DNA from: Ophthalmolycus amberensis | Taxonomy: Eukaryota; Chordata; Actinopteri; Perciformes; Zoarcidae | Assembly (NCBI GenBank): GCA_024529925.1 | Contig: JAFEUB010000314.1 | Coordinates: 219,001-283,000, forward strand | DNA: 64,000 nt | Direction of reading: 5' to 3' | In this document: one piece after another, positions 59,484 through 64,000 of the stretch | How positions within the stretch are numbered: the stretch's first letter is position 1 | Layout of the letters: the number at the start of each line of letters is the position of its first letter | Notes under the pieces: generated by a model | Seen by the model: only the letters and a program-made list of their open reading frames with translations | Databases searched by the model: none | Told to the model about the DNA's origin: nothing | Program-made: the position numbers and the translations under genes

Positions 59484-60919
59484 AGACCCATATGAACCCT
59501 TTTGTACTCACTCCTGTGGATAAGGAGGCAGTGAGGGGTCGTGAGGTGAACCTCACCACAACACAGCAACAATGAAAACACCAGAGGTGAAAACTGAAAC
59601 AAGGTATTTAGTTTGGTCTGTTCTTTATCCCTGTCTATTTTATAAGCTAACACTGGAGGGCGCCATTGTGGCTGCTTTACGCAGACTGCCCACTCTGAGG
59701 AAACTGGATGTGTGAAGAAAAATACCAAACTGTGTGGCAGGACAGAGACACACAACATCTGGAAGAGGATCAAAACTGTACATTTCTAAGTGTAAGAATC
59801 AAACAGACAAAATATTTGTAAATATTAAGTTTCTTGTTTGTTTTTCTTTTTCTTTTTTGAGTGAATGAATGAAATGCCTATTTTGTGACAACAAAAGACA
59901 ACAGGTGCAGTTTGCAACAACAACAAAAATGGCCGCCAGATTGAGGTTTCAAATTTATTGGTGAGTAAAGAAATGCTTTCCACTGATAATTATTCATGCC
60001 ATTACAAAATAACTTTTGTTTCTTTACTTAGTCCCACATTGCCCATAATCATGTGGGCATCCTGTAGCATCATGATTCTAACCAGGAGAGTCACTGTAGC
60101 AGAAATACATCTTCACTGCAGCCCCCACACGACAGAGGGCCTAAGATGCTGTAGTCAACTCTGCTAGTTTTTAATTTAAGACTGTGGCTTCATCGCTCTT
60201 TGTTTTGGGGTTGTAGTCGATGGAACAACTTCTCTGTGTATATTTTTTCCTTCTTTGTTTTCTCCTTTTATTTTGAAATATATCTTGTGGTCCAACTATA
60301 CTGCTGATGAGAGGCTAAGAGCCCTGACAAAAGTCCGCTTTGACCGGCTGATGATGTAATGGTGGAGGGGCGTGGCCTGTGATTCATGGTCAGGACTTCT
60401 AAACACAAAGTGCAGCCAACTAAATATTCTCCCACTTCACATGTAGCAGTGTTTACATGGAGCTACTTGATCACATGTGGGACAGACATGAGGGCTTTGA
60501 TACCATACGATGCCTCGTAGAGAAATGAGATCACACAGGTGGTCTGACTTCTTCCCTCCAGACACTGTGTTGCATTGTGGGTGTGGAGGTTGTGTTGACC
60601 TTACAGTGATGTGATGTAGCAGTGGAGAGCTTCATGCTCCAAACAGTTGCGAGATGGATGTTCAGTAAATCTTAAAGTCCAGTGCACTTTTAGAGCCCGA
60701 GCATGTGTTTAACAGTGGATCAGACTGGATGTATGTGGACACACACTTAGCCTCGTCTGTGTTATGAAGGGATTTTGGTTTATTCTTATTTCAACGTACC
60801 CGAAAACTGCAGTCAAGCAAACCAAAATGGCTTCATATCGTTGAGATAGTTGGAGATCTTGTGTCAGGTCAGTGGTGCATGGACCGCACATGGTTAACAC
60901 CACACAATGGGGAGGACAG

Positions 60920-60992
<73 letters not shown>
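60920..60992. repeat. (CT)n(CA)n microsatellite, block C
   Basis: Expanded version of the AC run of blocks A and B, preceded by a CT run. Confidence 0.92.
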
Positions 60993-60995
<3 letters not shown>

Positions 60996-61209
60996 CTCGA
61001 TTGCATCAAGTTGCACCTGTTGTCTTGTCTTTACATTCTTTGTTGAATTCAGAAACCCAAGACTTGAGACGAAGAAAAATGTTAAATAATGGAATTTAAA
61101 AAAAGATGATTATTAAAAAAAACAACGATATAAATAAATGCGGTGATGATATTTCTGTTTACTTTAGAAGTTATTATACACTGTATGCTGTGATTCTGAT
61201 CTGGGAAAC

Positions 61210-61253
61210 ATTAAAGACATTCATAGACAATCTGATGATTTTGTCTCTTTATT
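61210..61253. terminator. Convergent polyadenylation signals, unit C
   Basis: Plus ATTAAA at 61210-61215, minus AATAAA at 61248-61253. Same arrangement as units A and B. Confidence 0.6.
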
Positions 61254-62632
61254 GATATCATGAACAAAAGTAAGTATACAATCAACAATAAGGATAAAGA
61301 AAAAAATGATTATTTTAATTATTTTAAAATTTAAATCTGTGGAATCAGAAAATTTACAGGAAAAAATCTGTTCTCAAAAATAATTCACATTTTTAGAAAC
61401 TTGAAAATGTAAATATGACATCAAATATGAATTGAAATATAAACAAACGTATTACAAATTGAGAGTTAAGAAGATAACATTATACTCAGTTAGATAAGGG
61501 GAAATAACATTGTCATGTATAACCTTCATGTTGACATAGACTGCATGATCTTTAAAGACATTGAAAATGTAAATATTTAGCATCAGATCTTTAAATATAT
61601 ATTCACATATATTCTAACTTTCAAGTAACCATCACATAAAAAGTAGTTTAAAAAAGCGGGAAAAAATATGTTTTGTATCAGATACTTTACAAAGAGATTC
61701 TAAATTAAAATTAGAAAATAATTACACATCACACACAAGTTGATTAAAACAATCTTTCTGTCATGTAACAATGTGAACAATACCATAGGTAGACGGAATG
61801 ATTCAACAATCTAAATATGTGGAATTTGATACATTGCAGAAACAAAACAAAACGTATTTGGAGTAGAAGAGATGACACAAACCTAAATATGTAGATATTT
61901 GGAAACGGATAATTAACTGAAATAAAAAGAGACTTAAAAAGTTGAGTAAAAAAACAACATATTCTGCTCAATGGGATAAGAAGACAACTTACACCGATGC
62001 ATGTTGACATCAGACTGAATGATGGGTTAAAAGAATGGAATTGTAAATGTACTTCACAAAAAAGAATAGACAGATAAAAGTGTCCTATTATGATTATACC
62101 ACTTAGAGACTAAGTGGCGTTTAAAAAGAAAGTAAAATAAAAAATATTTGAGATTGGAAACATCACAGAAACAAAAAGCCCTGAAGAGGAGAGATGTCAT
62201 TTGATTGACAGTCTACATCTTTTCACTGACAATATGACAATCATCTTCCACAAAAACATTTCTTTCAAAGTCTGATCAAGCTGTAAACATTTAGTATGTT
62301 TCTAACATGTGCCCCTTACACATAAATTGACTCAATATACATATATCTCAACAAGTATTTAAAATGTTCCACATCAAAATAAACATGGTTAAAGTGGATT
62401 ATTTTCATTAAATGTGATCTGAGCACTACAATGATTTTCTTATATTTTCCTATTGTAAGGTGTTGTGTTGAAATATTTATACTCACTATATCTTCAACCT
62501 TGTCATCTTGTTATGTCATGTTATTTGTGATTCTCCTCTAAATTATAAAAAACAAGTAAGATATAAATATCCACGAGAGGATAATGAATCTATATGAGGA
62601 TGTGCACCTCTGTAACCACAAAGCATGTCGTC
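61248..62632 (-). other. GVIN copy C 3' UTR
   Basis: AT-rich and closely parallel to 10697-12112, including the degenerate AAATGTAAATAT-type repeats. Lacks the LINE fragment of copy B. Confidence 0.55.
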
Positions 62633-64000
62633 TCACTTGCTGTTAAAGGAGTCTTTGATGCTTGCTTCTGCTTGCTCAAGTGTGATCATTGTCCATGTTT
62701 CAGGAATGTCAGCAGGCTCTGCATTGAATGCTTCGGCAAACTGCTTGTTGAACTTTGCCAGAATGTATTTCCAGTAGTCTGATGCCTGAAGGCTTACATC
62801 TGGAGCAATGCTCCAGTCTGGGTAAATGGCCGTGTAATCCTTGTAGGGGTGCCATTCACCATTTGTAGCAGTGCAGCTAAAACTCTGGCCACTGATCACA
62901 GAGGAAGAGCATACGTCAGTGGAGAGTTTCTTTGTCCTAGAGGACCTGTATCTACCCAGAGCCTGTGGCCGATGTAGTGAAGCAAAGTGTTCACCATGTT
63001 CGATTCCTCCTGCCTCACAAGGCGCTGCGCAGAACGGACACTGTTTACCACATCCAATCAGTTGGGTGAAAAGCTCGTTCTGAGGATTCACATTTAATTT
63101 CTTGAGTTTCATGAGGATGTTTGTTTCTTTAAACGTCTCTTGAAGGACTTGTGCCATGTCCTTCACACACTCAGTCAGCCAGTGAGCAAACTGTTCCTGG
63201 TCGGCATTGTTCAGGATCATGAAAGCACCAAGAGCATCTTGGGAAATGACCAGTTTATCACCAAGTTCCTGACAGACATTTTGAATGAATGACTTCAAGT
63301 TGCCACTCTTTTCTGTTTTAGCTTTGTTGACGGCATCATTTATGCTTCTGATACTTGACTGAACATGTTGATCCTCAAACTCAAACGTCATAGACCCATT
63401 TGAGAATCGTTCCACTATTTCGTTGAGTATCCAGTTCTTTACATACTCTTCATAAGAGCAAATGTAGCTCCGATAGCTTTCAAAGTCATCCTCTGATAGC
63501 AAATCCAGTAAAACTGAAGACTGGAAGAACATTCGTGTGCTGAACGTCTGGTTTGTCTTCATTTCACCAATGATATCAGGACCCAAGGAACGGTAGACAA
63601 AGTCTTCGACTGCAGGCCTCAAGCAGCGATCCGTGAATTCTTCTGCCTTCTTTTGGCACTGGTCTCGTTCATGGAACACATCTTTAAAATCAGTGCGGAA
63701 CTTTTCCTTGTTCTGATTCAGACATCTGTAGGGATCATTATCACGTATGAAATCCTCATGCAGTTTCTGAAACTGTCTGGCTGCAACTCCACAGATGTGC
63801 TGTTTCAGAGAAACTTCAAACTCAATCTTTATTTTAACACTCTGATTGTTTTGCAGGCTCTTGTCAATCATGTGTAAGATCTCCTGGATGTAAGTGTCAT
63901 GGTAATTGTTTTTTCTTTCCATTCTTTCAGTCACAAACTGTGTGCAACTTGCAATGATACAGTCAGCTAGGTTTTGTACAGCCTTTACGTGATCTTCAAT
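62633..64000 (-). CDS. gvin1-like: Interferon-induced very large GTPase (GVIN/VLIG), copy C, C-terminal part (5'-truncated by window)
   Basis: TGA at 62633-62635; open without interruption to the window edge (about 455 codons). It contains the family's C-terminal helical region and Cys/His cluster (CGKQCPFCAAPC then H..H). At the position of copy B's stop it has the normal Gln (TYIQEILHMID). Its segment ERMERKNNYHDTYI matches copy B rather than copy A, while CAAPC matches copy A. The G domain would lie beyond 64000. Confidence 0.92.
   Translation of the reverse strand: MEDHVKAVQNLADCIIASCTQFVTERMERKNNYHDTYIQEILHMIDKSLQNNQSVKIKIEFEVSLKQHICGVAARQFQKLHEDFIRDNDPYRCLNQNKEKFRTDFKDVFHERDQCQKKAEEFTDRCLRPAVEDFVYRSLGPDIIGEMKTNQTFSTRMFFQSSVLLDLLSEDDFESYRSYICSYEEYVKNWILNEIVERFSNGSMTFEFEDQHVQSSIRSINDAVNKAKTEKSGNLKSFIQNVCQELGDKLVISQDALGAFMILNNADQEQFAHWLTECVKDMAQVLQETFKETNILMKLKKLNVNPQNELFTQLIGCGKQCPFCAAPCEAGGIEHGEHFASLHRPQALGRYRSSRTKKLSTDVCSSSVISGQSFSCTATNGEWHPYKDYTAIYPDWSIAPDVSLQASDYWKYILAKFNKQFAEAFNAEPADIPETWTMITLEQAEASIKDSFNSK

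Larger units (their letters stand above)
56650..61240. repeat. Array block C: 3'-flanking segment of GVIN copy C, with two insertions
   Basis: Matches 8388-10680 from CTGCAAGCTGAAAAGAGGG onward. Interrupted by the hAT element at 56882-58470 and the dispersed repeat at 58911-59483; otherwise closely similar. Confidence 0.85.

Noticed and set aside
60861..61099. Open frames of repeated Thr-His or Val-Cys
   Set aside because: Translation of the CA/GT microsatellite; same for 51296-51530 and 7787-7975.
1..64000. CRISPR array, operon-like or bacterial defence genes
   Set aside because: No regularly spaced direct repeats; the DNA is plainly vertebrate with spliced genes.

Overview
The window is teleost fish DNA, probably percomorph. 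It shows introns with GT/AG borders, long CA/GT microsatellites, and fish-type transposons: a DIRS-like element, hAT elements and MITEs, several LINEs, and solo LTRs ending TGTCA/TGACA. No prokaryotic gene organisation is present. All assignments come from reading the sequence; no search was run.

Layout. (1) 1-6490, plus strand: the last four coding exons of neuroligin-2 (nlgn2), including the end of the esterase-like domain, the transmembrane helix, the gephyrin-binding segment and the C-terminal TTRV PDZ ligand. Its 3' UTR follows. (2) From about 8.4 kb to the right edge, minus strand: a tandem array of interferon-induced very large GTPase (GVIN/VLIG) genes. Copy A has its large exon at 12113-16782. 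Copy B, at 39393-44074, carries one in-frame TAG. Copy C, 62633 to beyond 64000, is cut by the window edge. Each copy is followed on its 3' side by the same roughly 2.3 kb block, which ends in a pair of convergent polyadenylation signals.

Copies A and B each have a reconstructable set of small 5' exons: a 5' UTR exon behind a TATA-like box, a 14-codon leader, an 80/83-bp exon, a 69-bp exon and a 258-bp fibronectin type III (FN3) exon. The FN3 exon joins the large GTPase exon in phase 1. The model is therefore an FN3-VLIG protein of about 1,700 residues. An ISRE-like element lies about 50-60 bp upstream of the TATA-like box, which fits interferon induction. The 80/83-bp exon is out of phase in both copies, by different indels.

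(3) Between and inside the copies is a thick layer of mobile DNA. A structurally complete but mutated DIRS-like tyrosine-recombinase retrotransposon (18897-24674) sits in the large intron of copy A. Copy B's equivalent intron has a 431-bp hAT MITE, a local tandem duplication and a solo LTR. The 3' block of copy C is split by a 1.6 kb hAT element with a perfect 8-bp target duplication. The intergenic stretches 27-35.8 kb and 52-56.6 kb are mostly LINE and MITE debris, plus a decayed 5' end of a further GVIN-like gene near 56.2-56.6 kb.

The insertions allow relative dating. The DIRS, MITE, LTR and hAT insertions are each present in only one array unit, so they most simply post-date the unit duplications. 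No tRNA, rRNA or CRISPR was seen.
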